Below are positions 43,351-51,965 of a stretch of DNA of 64,000 nt, one piece after another; the stretch's first letter is position 1; every line of letters starts with the position of its first letter. The notes under the pieces were generated by a model. It was not told the origin of the DNA, did not search any database, and was given only the letters and a program-made list of their open reading frames with translations. The stretch lies in the NCBI GenBank assembly GCA_030145305.1, contig JAQYVX010000002.1, positions 248,001 to 312,000 on the forward strand. The letters run 5' to 3'. Source of the stretch: Halarcobacter sp. GTDB lineage: Bacteria > Campylobacterota > Campylobacteria > Campylobacterales > Arcobacteraceae. The position numbers and the translations under genes are program-made.

Positions 43351-44521
43351 TTTTATCTTTCAAAGTAGTCTCAAACCCCTGCTCTGGATTTCTTGGAATT
43401 AAAAAAGAAAAACCAAAAGACATTAAAGCGATTAACGTTCCTATTATAAAGACAAGCGAGTTTGAATATAACCATACAAGTCCAAGTAATACTGGTAAAA
43501 ATACAGCTGCGATATGATTTATTGTAAATGAAATAGCACTTGCACTTGCTATATCTTTGGGATCTGCAATTTTTTGAAAATATGTTTTAAGTGCAATAGC
43601 CATTGAAAATAGAAGGTGGTCAATTACAAATAGAAAATATGCAAAATAGAGATTCTCAACAAAAGCATATGAGAAAAATACTAATACAAGTCCAATATAT
43701 TCTAGTCTTAAAGTAATTCTCTCTCCAAATCTTGCAATAAACCTACCTATCATTGGAGCAAAATACATATTCAAAATTGAGTTTACAAATAAAAGTGCCA
43801 CCATATTATGAATATCCACACCAAATTTTTCAACAAGTAAAAAACCTGCAAATACTATAAATATTTGTCTTCGTGCACCTGCAAAAAAAGTAAGCACATA
43901 AAAAAGCCAATACTCTTTTTTAAGAACTAATTTCTTTTCTTGAACTACATCATCTTTAAAATGCTCAAATGCTATCCAAGCTAAAATACCACTTAGAAGA
44001 GTAGACCCACCAAAAACCATATACACATATTTATATTCTATAGAGTAATACTTCATCATAATAAAAATAAGTACAAAAGCAATAAGTCCCGTAAAAGATT
44101 TAGCAGCTGTGATTTTTCCTAGAATTATTGGTGCTTTATCTTTTGAAAGCCATTGTAAAGATAAAGATTGATTAAGTGTTTCTAAATAATGAAAGCCTAT
44201 AGACATGATAACAGTCGTAATATAAAGTCCCAAAGCACTTGGGAAATAGCCTGTTAACATAACTCCAATACCAAGTAAAATCATAGAAATATATGCAAGT
44301 CTTTGTTGTGCTACAAAAGCAATTGCAAGAACTACAGTAAAAGCTAAAAATCCAGGTATTTCTCTAAGACTTTGTAGTATGCCAATTTGGCTTCCATCAA
44401 AAGATGCAGCTTCAATAACAAAGTTATTTAATAAACTCATCCAAGCTGAAAAAGAGAAAACCATAGAAATAGCCATTACATAAAGTAAGGCTTCTCTTGA
44501 TTTAAATAATCTTTTTATCAT
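43337..44521 (-). CDS. MFS transporter
   Basis: 394 residues with 12 predicted spans and the usual cytoplasmic mid-loop (FEHFKDDVVQEKKLVLKKEY). No substrate signature seen. Its start overlaps the TauE gene stop by 4 nt and its end overlaps the DfsB gene, so the three are translated together. Export of a toxic compound is one possibility given the neighbour. Confidence 0.85.
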   Translation of the reverse strand: MIKRLFKSREALLYVMAISMVFSFSAWMSLLNNFVIEAASFDGSQIGILQSLREIPGFLAFTVVLAIAFVAQQRLAYISMILLGIGVMLTGYFPSALGLYITTVIMSIGFHYLETLNQSLSLQWLSKDKAPIILGKITAAKSFTGLIAFVLIFIMMKYYSIEYKYVYMVFGGSTLLSGILAWIAFEHFKDDVVQEKKLVLKKEYWLFYVLTFFAGARRQIFIVFAGFLLVEKFGVDIHNMVALLFVNSILNMYFAPMIGRFIARFGERITLRLEYIGLVLVFFSYAFVENLYFAYFLFVIDHLLFSMAIALKTYFQKIADPKDIASASAISFTINHIAAVFLPVLLGLVWLYSNSLVFIIGTLIALMSFGFSFLIPRNPEQGFETTLKDKNAKT

Positions 44522-45234
44522 ATAAACATTGTAACAATTAATTTAATAGCCATAAGTGAAAGTAAAATTTTAAGAACTAGCATAAATTTTTTACCATCAA
44601 TTTTGTCTCTTAATTTAGTTCCAGCATAGCTTCCTGCAACTGCTCCAATTATCATAGCTGTTAATAATCCAATATAATCAAAAAATACAAATCCAAAAAA
44701 CATAAAAACAAATACTTTTAACATATGAGTTATACTCATAAGTGCAGCAGCAGTTGCAACAACGGTATGCTTGTCATCATAATCTTTCACAAGTAAAGTA
44801 GTAGCAAGTGGTCCGGTAGCTCCTACAACTATTGAAAATCCACTTTGAAAAAAACCTATAACTATATAGTTTTCAAATCTTTTTATTTTTTCATTAAATT
44901 TTTGACTCCAAAGAGAGAGTAAAATATAAACTCCAATAAATAAAGGTACATATTCCAATGAAATAAAATATAAAATTGTTGCAAAAAAGCTAACTCCTAG
45001 GATAGAACCTAATAAAAACTTCGGTATTACCTCAACTTTTACATCTTTATATCCAAAAACTGCACGGGAAAAATTGCTTGACATTTGAGTAAGGCCGTGA
45101 ATAGGAACAAGGGCATTAATAGGTAAAAAAGAAGGAAGAATTGCAATTAATATCATTCCCCCACCAAGACCAACAACTCCTGCTATTGTAGAAGTAAAGA
45201 AAACAATGATTCCTAATAATATTTCATCTGCCAT
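44518..45234 (-). CDS. TauE/SafE-family sulfite/organosulfonate exporter-like protein
   Basis: 238 residues with about eight spans. The N-terminal GIIVFFTSTIAGVVGLGGGMILI and the internal QSGFSIVVGATGPLATTLLVKDY are the two family repeats. Members export sulfite or sulfonates; the substrate here is not known. First gene of the TauE-MFS-DfsB operon. Confidence 0.87.
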   Translation of the reverse strand: MADEILLGIIVFFTSTIAGVVGLGGGMILIAILPSFLPINALVPIHGLTQMSSNFSRAVFGYKDVKVEVIPKFLLGSILGVSFFATILYFISLEYVPLFIGVYILLSLWSQKFNEKIKRFENYIVIGFFQSGFSIVVGATGPLATTLLVKDYDDKHTVVATAAALMSITHMLKVFVFMFFGFVFFDYIGLLTAMIIGAVAGSYAGTKLRDKIDGKKFMLVLKILLSLMAIKLIVTMFI

Positions 45235-45294
45235 TTTAATATCTTTATAAATAATTTATCGTAAAATACCAAAATTAGACTTAAAGGACTTAAT

Positions 45295-45576
45295 TTGGAT
45301 ATTTATCACGTTGTTGGCTTTGTTGGAATGCTTTTAGTAGTATATGCATATCTTTTATTACAAATTAAAAAATATACTATAACTTCATTTTCTTATCAGA
45401 TTTTAAACCTAGTTGGTGCAATATTACTTCTTATTTCACTATTTGTACATTTTAACCTAGGTTCTTTTATTATTGAAGTATTTTGGATAATTATTACAGT
45501 ATATGGAATGTATAAAAATTTAAAAGAAAAAAAAGAAATGAAAAGAGGAGAAGAAAAAAATGAAATACTTGCTTAA
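45295..45576 (+). CDS. CBU_0592-like small membrane protein
   Basis: 93 residues with three spans (about 6-24, 32-51, 56-75) and a charged tail. The pattern VGFVGMLLVVYAYLLLQ followed by SYQILNLVGAILLLISL fits the small CBU_0592-type membrane family of unknown role. The start is TTG with AAAGGAC upstream; no ATG start fits. It overlaps the next gene by 17 nt. Confidence 0.7.
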   Translation: MDIYHVVGFVGMLLVVYAYLLLQIKKYTITSFSYQILNLVGAILLLISLFVHFNLGSFIIEVFWIIITVYGMYKNLKEKKEMKRGEEKNEILA

Positions 45577-45826
45577 AGTTTTATTCTCATTATCAATTAT
45601 TTTGATTTCAAATTCATTTGCCTATGACACCCAAAAAGGCAAAATTGATATGCATGGGGGAAAAGGTGATTCTTTAACTTCAAAAAGTGCTTTTGGTGTA
45701 GCAGTAGGATTAGGCACTGTTTTAAATAAAAAAGGCTCAGAGGATAAAAAAGAGAAACAAGAAGATAAAAATTTTATCCCTCTTCAAAAAAAAGACACTA
45801 TTGATAAAATAGAAACAATCAATTAA
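45560..45826 (+). CDS. small secreted protein, unknown function
   Basis: 88 residues with a signal peptide (LLKVLFSLSIILISNSFAY). The mature 65 residues have a glycine/serine stretch (MHGGKGDSLTSKSAFGVAVGLGT) and a lysine-rich end. GAGGAG lies upstream. It overlaps the preceding membrane-protein gene. No family recognised. Confidence 0.6.
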   Translation: MKYLLKVLFSLSIILISNSFAYDTQKGKIDMHGGKGDSLTSKSAFGVAVGLGTVLNKKGSEDKKEKQEDKNFIPLQKKDTIDKIETIN

Positions 45827-45857
45827 TAACAAGAAATTAACTAATTAAAAAAAATCA

Positions 45858-45908
45858 TTGACACTTTAAAAATCTTTTGTTATACTTCCAACAGACCAAC
45901 TAGTTGGT
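45858..45908 (+). promoter_or_regulatory. sigma70 promoter with TetR-type operator
   Basis: TTGACA (45858-45863), 17-bp spacer, TATACT (45881-45886): close to consensus. ACCAACT-AGTTGGT (45895-45908), a perfect 14-bp palindrome, lies at the expected transcription start. The TetR gene two cistrons down is the likely repressor. Confidence 0.75.
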
Positions 45909-45940
45909 TTTAAACTTAGTATAAATTAAAAGGATTAAAA

Positions 45941-46594
45941 ATGTCAAGATTATTAGATGAACTTAAAAATTATCAAGAAGAATTTAGCAAAAAAGTTCCA
46001 AAAGAAGTTCAAGAGATTATGTTAAAAGCAACAAAAAAATTAGCAGAAGATAGACTTAGTAAAAATGCTTTAAAAGTTGGAGATATTGCCAAAGATTTCA
46101 AACTAGCAAATGCTGCGAATAATGAAGTTTCACTTTTTGATGAACTTGAAAAAAATGACTTTGTTGTTATTAATTTTTATAGAGGGGTATGGTGTCCATA
46201 TTGTAATTTAGAATTAAAAGCTTTACAAAGTATAAATGAAGAGTTAAATAACCTAGGGGCAAAACTTATAGCTATATCACCACAAACTCCTGATGCAAGT
46301 TTAAGTACAAAAGAAAAAAATGAATTAGCATTTGAAGTATTAAGTGACTCACATAATAAAATTGCAAAGGAGTATGGGCTTGTATTCTCATTAGCAGAAG
46401 AGTTAAGACCTATTTATGAAAGTTTTGGAATTGATATTGTTGGATTAAATCAAGAAGATAGCTTCGAGTTGCCAATGCCAGCAACTTATGTAATAAATAA
46501 AAACAAAGAGATTATATATTCATTTATAGATGAAGATTATACAAAGAGATGTGAACCTCAAGATATTATTGATATAATACAAAAAAATTCATAA
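45941..46594 (+). CDS. peroxiredoxin-like (AhpC/TSA family) protein
   Basis: 217 residues with a thioredoxin fold. The active-site region is FYRGVWCPYCNLELKAL with Cys85 and Cys88 as a CxxC pair, and the late cis-proline region is PMPATYVINKNKEIIYSF. Such proteins reduce peroxides or thiols. It is first in a cluster with a TetR gene and DNA-repair exonuclease III, under a palindromic operator. Confidence 0.88.
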   Translation: MSRLLDELKNYQEEFSKKVPKEVQEIMLKATKKLAEDRLSKNALKVGDIAKDFKLANAANNEVSLFDELEKNDFVVINFYRGVWCPYCNLELKALQSINEELNNLGAKLIAISPQTPDASLSTKEKNELAFEVLSDSHNKIAKEYGLVFSLAEELRPIYESFGIDIVGLNQEDSFELPMPATYVINKNKEIIYSFIDEDYTKRCEPQDIIDIIQKNS

Positions 46595-46612
46595 AGAGTT
46601 AAGAAGGTAAAA

Positions 46613-47188
46613 ATGCAAGATGTTAGGACAAGACTTATTGAAGCTACCTTTCATGAAGTCTTTTCAAAAGGTTATACTGGTGCATCCTTATCAAATATTT
46701 TAAATCGTGCAGAAGTAAAAAAAGGCACAATGTATCACTATTTTCCTTCAAAAAAAGATATGGTTTTAACCATGATTGATGAAAAGTTAGCACAACGAAT
46801 AGAAAAAAAATGGAATGATGTAGCTAATACTAATGCAGACATTATAAACGCTTTAATTTCTATTTTACAAGATATAAACTCTTGGGATCTAATAAATGGT
46901 TGTCCTTTAGGAAACCTATTACAAGAACCGCTTGAGCAAGATGAAGATTTTGCTCAAGTTCTTACATCTATTTTGGACAATTGGAAAGATTTATTTACTA
47001 AAATCTTACAAAAAGCAAAAGATAACAAACAATTAAAAGAAAATGTAGATACAAAACAATGTGCTACATTTTTAATAGCATCAATTGAAGGTGCCCTACT
47101 TCTTTCAAAAAAATATAAAGATAATAATGATTTTGAATCATGCATGAATCAACTTAGCCTTTATCTTAACTCTCAAAGAATAAATTAA
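46613..47188 (+). CDS. TetR/AcrR-family repressor
   Basis: 191 residues. The N-terminal helix-turn-helix reads RTRLIEATFHEVFSKGYTGASLSNILNRAEVKKGTMYHYFPSKKDMV, a canonical TetR domain. The C-terminal part is a variable ligand-binding helical domain with a Cys in NGCPLGNL that could sense thiol-reactive compounds. It lies 18 bp after the peroxiredoxin gene and likely binds the palindrome at 45895. Confidence 0.93.
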   Translation: MQDVRTRLIEATFHEVFSKGYTGASLSNILNRAEVKKGTMYHYFPSKKDMVLTMIDEKLAQRIEKKWNDVANTNADIINALISILQDINSWDLINGCPLGNLLQEPLEQDEDFAQVLTSILDNWKDLFTKILQKAKDNKQLKENVDTKQCATFLIASIEGALLLSKKYKDNNDFESCMNQLSLYLNSQRIN

Positions 47189-47197
47189 AGGTAATAA

Positions 47198-47983
47198 ATG
47201 AAAACATATAAATTTGTATCGTGGAATGTAAATGGAATTAGAGCAGTTGATAAAAAAAAGGCTTTAAAATGGATTGATGAAGATGAAGTACACTTATTAG
47301 GTATTCAAGAAACAAAATCAATGAAAGAACAAATACCTGATTCAATTTTTGAAAAAAACTATAAAAAATTAGTTGCTTCACAATCAGCAATAAAAGGAAG
47401 AAGTGGAACAGCACTTTTTACAGATATAGAAACTAGTTTTGAATGTACTTGTCCTACAGTTGATGTTTTAGATGAAGGAAGAATAAACGAAGTTCATTTT
47501 ACACTAGGAGAAAAAGATATTGCATTTTTTAATGTATATTTTCCAAATGGACAATCAAAAGAAGAAAGACTAGTTTATAAAATGGAATTTTATGATAGGT
47601 TTTTAGAACATTGTGAGAATCTAAGAAAAGAAGGAAAATCAATTATTGTATGTGGGGATGTTAATACAGCCCATAAAGAGATAGATTTAGCTCGTCCTAA
47701 AGCAAATGAAAAAACTTCAGGTTTCTTACCAATGGAAAGAGATTGGATAGACAAATTCTTAAATCATGGATATGTTGATACCTTAAGACATGTAATTGGT
47801 GATGAACCAGAACATTATAGCTGGTGGTCATATAGAGCAAATGCAAGGGCTAATAACGTAGGCTGGAGAATTGATTATTTTTATGTAAGTGAAGATTTAA
47901 AAGACAATATCAAAAATGCTTATATTTTAAATGAAGTTTTAGGAAGTGATCACTGCCCTATCGCTCTTGAAATAGAATTATAA
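47198..47983 (+). CDS. xth: exodeoxyribonuclease III
   Basis: 261-residue AP endonuclease/3'-5' exonuclease for base excision repair. Motifs are complete: SWNVNGIRA at the start, GIQETK with the metal-binding Glu, VCGDVNTAHKEIDLARPKAN, RIDYFYVS, and the catalytic GSDHCPI end. It follows the TetR gene by 9 bp, so it is probably induced with the peroxiredoxin. Confidence 0.96.
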   Translation: MKTYKFVSWNVNGIRAVDKKKALKWIDEDEVHLLGIQETKSMKEQIPDSIFEKNYKKLVASQSAIKGRSGTALFTDIETSFECTCPTVDVLDEGRINEVHFTLGEKDIAFFNVYFPNGQSKEERLVYKMEFYDRFLEHCENLRKEGKSIIVCGDVNTAHKEIDLARPKANEKTSGFLPMERDWIDKFLNHGYVDTLRHVIGDEPEHYSWWSYRANARANNVGWRIDYFYVSEDLKDNIKNAYILNEVLGSDHCPIALEIEL

Positions 47984-47991
47984 TCTAAATT

Positions 47992-48684
47992 ATGAAAGAT
48001 CTTACCTTTCTTAAAAAAGAAAGTTTTTCTGCTAGTAAATATAAAGAAATGGTCAAGGATTATCAAAATAAAGATAATCCTACTGGCTGGTTTGAAAACA
48101 TTTATAAAAGTGCCCAAGGTAACTATAAAGAAGTGTTTTGGGCTGATTTAGAGCCTAGCTCTTATTTATTATCTTGGCTAGAAAAAGATTTAATAAAGAA
48201 AGATAAAAAAAGAGCCTGCGTAATAGGATGTGGAGTTGGAGATGATGCTGAAGCTTTAAGCTCTTTTGGTTTTGAAGTAATAGCTTTTGATATTTCTCCA
48301 AGTGCAATACAATTATGCAAAAATAGATTTCCTAATACAAAAGTAACTTATATTGTTGCTGATTTATTTGATTATCCTAAAGAATGGTTTGAGAGTTTTG
48401 AGCTAGTTTATGAATGTAATACAATTCAAGTCCTCCCAAACAATTATAGAAAACTTGCTAGAAAAGCTATGAGTGGATTATTGACTAAAAAGGGATATAT
48501 CTTGGTTTCTTGTAGAAGTAGAAATGAAAATGAACAAAAAGATATAATTCCTCTTCCTCTAGCAAAATCTGAAATGGATGAATTTATTTTAATTGATAGA
48601 TTAAAAGAGATAGAGTTCTTAGCTTATGATGATAATCAAGAGCCTTCAATTCCTCATTTTTTTGCAATTTATCAAAAAAATTAA
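47992..48684 (+). CDS. SAM-dependent methyltransferase (thiopurine-methyltransferase-like)
   Basis: 230 residues. The SAM-binding motif I is CVIGCGVGDDAEAL and motif II is VIAFDISPSAIQL; YIVADLFDYP and ELVYECNTIQVLP follow. The N-terminal NPTGWFENIYKSA and FWADLEPS segments suggest a small-molecule methyltransferase. It begins 9 bp after the exonuclease gene, last in the TetR cluster. Confidence 0.85.
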   Translation: MKDLTFLKKESFSASKYKEMVKDYQNKDNPTGWFENIYKSAQGNYKEVFWADLEPSSYLLSWLEKDLIKKDKKRACVIGCGVGDDAEALSSFGFEVIAFDISPSAIQLCKNRFPNTKVTYIVADLFDYPKEWFESFELVYECNTIQVLPNNYRKLARKAMSGLLTKKGYILVSCRSRNENEQKDIIPLPLAKSEMDEFILIDRLKEIEFLAYDDNQEPSIPHFFAIYQKN

Positions 48685-48738
48685 GAAAGAAGATTTTCAT
48701 ATTTTTATTATATAATCTATTTTTTTAAAGGTATATTT

Positions 48739-49413
48739 GTGGATAATCTAAAAAATGTAAAAATATTATATATTGATGATGAAGAGTTTATTAAAGAAGA
48801 TGCGGTTGAGTATCTTAGTTTTTATTGTGATAATGTATATGAGGCAAGTGACGGATTAGATGGCTTAGAAAAATATAAAAAACTAAAACCTGATATTATT
48901 ATTACTGATATAAAGATGCCAAAGTTAAATGGTATAGAGATGATAAAAGAGATACGAAAAAATGACAAAACTACTAAGATTATCATTGCTACTGCTTTTT
49001 TAGAAACTTCTTATTTAATTGAAGCTATTGAATTAGGACTTATAAAATATCTTGTTAAACCTATAATGGAAGACACTTTATTACCTGTACTAGAAAGCTG
49101 TTTAGAGAATAGCGTACAAAATTCTTCTATATTTGATATTTACGGTGGATTCAAATTTGACATCCTAAACCAAACACTTTTTTTAAATAAAGAACAAATA
49201 GCACTTACAAAAAAAGAATTACTTTTTTTAGAATTACTAATAAAAAACTCTAAACGAGCAGTAAAATATGATGAATTTAGCAACTACGTATGGGATGGAA
49301 ATATGACAGAAGATGCTCTTCGTGCAATTGTACAAGAACTTAGAAAAAAGATTTCAAAACACAGTATAAAAAATATATCTGGTATTGGATACCAAATTAA
49401 TTTGTTAGGTTAA
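48739..49413 (+). CDS. OmpR-type response regulator
   Basis: 224 residues, GTG start after AAAGG and a TATAAT at 48711-48716. Receiver: YIDDEEF, phospho-acceptor Asp in IITDIKMPKLNG, Lys in YLVKPIMED. Winged helix: LTKKELLFLELL to KNISGIGYQI. It is the first gene of an unusual operon with a di-haem peroxidase-like protein and a kinase. Confidence 0.93.
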   Translation: MDNLKNVKILYIDDEEFIKEDAVEYLSFYCDNVYEASDGLDGLEKYKKLKPDIIITDIKMPKLNGIEMIKEIRKNDKTTKIIIATAFLETSYLIEAIELGLIKYLVKPIMEDTLLPVLESCLENSVQNSSIFDIYGGFKFDILNQTLFLNKEQIALTKKELLFLELLIKNSKRAVKYDEFSNYVWDGNMTEDALRAIVQELRKKISKHSIKNISGIGYQINLLG

Positions 49414-49416
49414 AAG

Positions 49417-50379
49417 ATGTATAAATTTTTATTAGTTTTATTTTTATTATTTTCAACACTCTACTCAAATGAACCTATACAACCACTGCCCAAAATAGTC
49501 AAATATGATAGAGAAAAAGCACTTCTTGGTAAAAAACTTTATTTTGACCCCATTCTATCAAAAGATAATACAATCTCTTGCGCTAGTTGTCATAACCTTG
49601 AACTAGGAGGAGTAGATAATCTTAAATTCTCTTTTGGAATAAAAGGGCAAAAAGGAATTATTAATACACCTACAGTATTAAATTCAATATTTAATTTTAG
49701 ACAAATGTGGGATGGAAGAACAAAAACATTAGCACATCAGGTACAATTTCCAATAACTAATCCAGTTGAAATGGGAAATAGTTTTCAAAATCTTATTAAA
49801 ACTCTAAAAAACAATTCTTATTACAATGAAACTTTTAACAATATTTATAAAAATGGAATTACAATAGAAAATATCGGTGATGCTTTAGAGGAGTTTCAAA
49901 AAACACTTATAACTCCAAGTGCTTTTGATGATTATCTAAGAGGCGATGAAAATGCGATTACTTCTAATCAAAAAAAAGGATATGAACTTTTTTTTAAAAA
50001 AGGGTGTGTTTCTTGCCATAATGGCATAAATATAGGTGGGGGACTTTATGCACAATTTGGTTTAACAGATGAAGAGATGGCCCATAACTTAACAAATCAA
50101 AGTACAAATGATAATGTTACTAAAAATGAATACAATCCAGACTTGGGTCTTTATAATATAACAAAAAATGATTTTGATAAATTCTATTTTAAAGTTCCAA
50201 CGTTAAGAAATGTAGCTTTGACTTATCCATATTTACATAATGGTCGAATTGAGACTTTAAATGAAACCATAAGTTCTATTGCAAAAGCCCAACTAGGACT
50301 AGATCTGACAAAAGAAGAAACTTTTTTAATCGAAGAATTTTTGAAATCTTTGAATGGTAAGGTAACGATAATAGAATGA
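49417..50379 (+). CDS. di-haem cytochrome c peroxidase / MauG-like protein
   Basis: 320 residues, signal peptide (FLLVLFLLFSTLYSN), periplasmic. Two haem c sites: CASCH (55-59) and CVSCH (197-201). Compared with the classical peroxidase encoded at 51966, the His ligand in VGHKW is replaced (FGIKGQ, 73-78) and the Met ligand in KDGMVKTPTLRN is replaced (KFYFKVPTLRN, with Tyr257 nearby). MauG-type enzymes use Tyr there. It starts 3 bp after the response regulator and overlaps the kinase start by 4 nt, so it may act in signalling. Confidence 0.85.
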   Translation: MYKFLLVLFLLFSTLYSNEPIQPLPKIVKYDREKALLGKKLYFDPILSKDNTISCASCHNLELGGVDNLKFSFGIKGQKGIINTPTVLNSIFNFRQMWDGRTKTLAHQVQFPITNPVEMGNSFQNLIKTLKNNSYYNETFNNIYKNGITIENIGDALEEFQKTLITPSAFDDYLRGDENAITSNQKKGYELFFKKGCVSCHNGINIGGGLYAQFGLTDEEMAHNLTNQSTNDNVTKNEYNPDLGLYNITKNDFDKFYFKVPTLRNVALTYPYLHNGRIETLNETISSIAKAQLGLDLTKEETFLIEEFLKSLNGKVTIIE

Positions 50380-51875
50380 AAGAATATTTGGTAAAAAATA
50401 ATATATATATAGGTTTAATAACTTTACTTATACTTTTTTTCCTAATGATTTATACTATTGTTATTCATAAAAAATATACTCAACTCTTTTTTGAACATAA
50501 TGACCAAATAAATACAATTTTAGCTCTAAATAACAAACTTAATACTTATATATTAGGCAATAGTGCTGTTAATAATTTTGATATTTTAAATAAAGATATA
50601 AATAAAAGTTTAAAATCTATTGAAAAATTAAAAAATGATGCCATATTAGCAAAATTCCAAATTCAATATATAAAAGCCTTAGATAATTTATATACTCAGT
50701 TTAATAAAAAAATCATTTGGCTAGAAAGATTTAAAGCAAGAAGAGCCACTAATAAACAAACAATTTCAGTAATTTTAGATAGATCACATAATGAACTTTT
50801 AGACTTTGATATTGAAACAAAAAATAAACTTAATAATATAAGAATAGACATAATAGAAAAGATTGAGCAAAATGGTTTTTACAATATTGATATTGTTAAA
50901 CATTATGATCTCGAACTAGATTTGGATAATAACTTTTTGAAAAACTTTGTAAATAAAGTAAAAACACTTCAAAAAAGTATCAACTTTCAATTAAAATATC
51001 AAAATATTGCTATAAACCCCGATATAGATAAACTTCTTGATGAAACTAAATATTTACTTCTTACACAAAGAAAAAATGCACAACATAGTGTATATATAAC
51101 TTTAAATATACTTTTTGTACTTGTAACAATATTTCTTATACTCTTTACTCTATCTTATAGGAAACTACAAAAATCACAAAAACAATTGCAACATCTAACA
51201 TACCAAGCTAAACTTGCATCTATGGGTGAAATGATAGGAAATATTGCACATCAATGGAGACAGCCATTAACACATATTTCATATATTTTGATGAATATAA
51301 AAGCAGCCTATGAAAATGATAAGTTGAGTCCTGAATATTTTGAAAAAAAATCAAAGTTAGCAAATGCCCAAATAAAATATCTCTCAGATACTATTGATGA
51401 TTTTAGAGACTTTTTTAAAAATAAAAATCAAAAAGAACTTTTTAGTTTAAGTGATTCTATAAAAGAGGTAATAAATCTTGTAAAAGATAGTTTCAAATCC
51501 AATGATATAACCATAGATTACGAATTAGATGAAAGTATCTCTGTAAAAGCATATAGAGGTGAGTTTCTGCAAGTACTTTTTAATATTTTCAATAATGCAA
51601 AAGATGAATTTATTAAAAAAAAGATTCCCAAGGCAAAACTGTCAATTAAAACTTATGTAAAAAAAGACAATGTAAAGATAGAGATAAATGATAATGCGGG
51701 TGGCATAAAAAAAGAATTATTAGAAAAAATATTTGAACCATATTTTACTACAAAGGACAAAGGTTTAGGAATTGGTCTTTATATGTCTAAAATAATTGTT
51801 GAAAAGAGTGATGCTAGATTAGAAGTTAAAAATATCAGAGGCGGGGCTTCATTTATTATTACATTTAAAAAGTAA
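50376..51875 (+). CDS. membrane histidine kinase
   Basis: 499 residues. Membrane spans near 12-33 and 244-264 enclose a helical periplasmic domain of about 210 residues. The H-box is MIGNIAHQWRQPL with His292; the HATPase domain ends with GLGIGLYMSKIIVE. Its ATGA start overlaps the peroxidase-like gene. The periplasmic domain could contact that protein; this is inference from the operon. Confidence 0.92.
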   Translation: MKEYLVKNNIYIGLITLLILFFLMIYTIVIHKKYTQLFFEHNDQINTILALNNKLNTYILGNSAVNNFDILNKDINKSLKSIEKLKNDAILAKFQIQYIKALDNLYTQFNKKIIWLERFKARRATNKQTISVILDRSHNELLDFDIETKNKLNNIRIDIIEKIEQNGFYNIDIVKHYDLELDLDNNFLKNFVNKVKTLQKSINFQLKYQNIAINPDIDKLLDETKYLLLTQRKNAQHSVYITLNILFVLVTIFLILFTLSYRKLQKSQKQLQHLTYQAKLASMGEMIGNIAHQWRQPLTHISYILMNIKAAYENDKLSPEYFEKKSKLANAQIKYLSDTIDDFRDFFKNKNQKELFSLSDSIKEVINLVKDSFKSNDITIDYELDESISVKAYRGEFLQVLFNIFNNAKDEFIKKKIPKAKLSIKTYVKKDNVKIEINDNAGGIKKELLEKIFEPYFTTKDKGLGIGLYMSKIIVEKSDARLEVKNIRGGASFIITFKK

Positions 51876-51965
51876 ATTTTTATTTTAAAAAAAAATTTAT
51901 TTTCTCAGAATTTCCACATTTTTTTTCTTTATACTTATCTATGAAAACATTTTAAGGAGAAGAAA

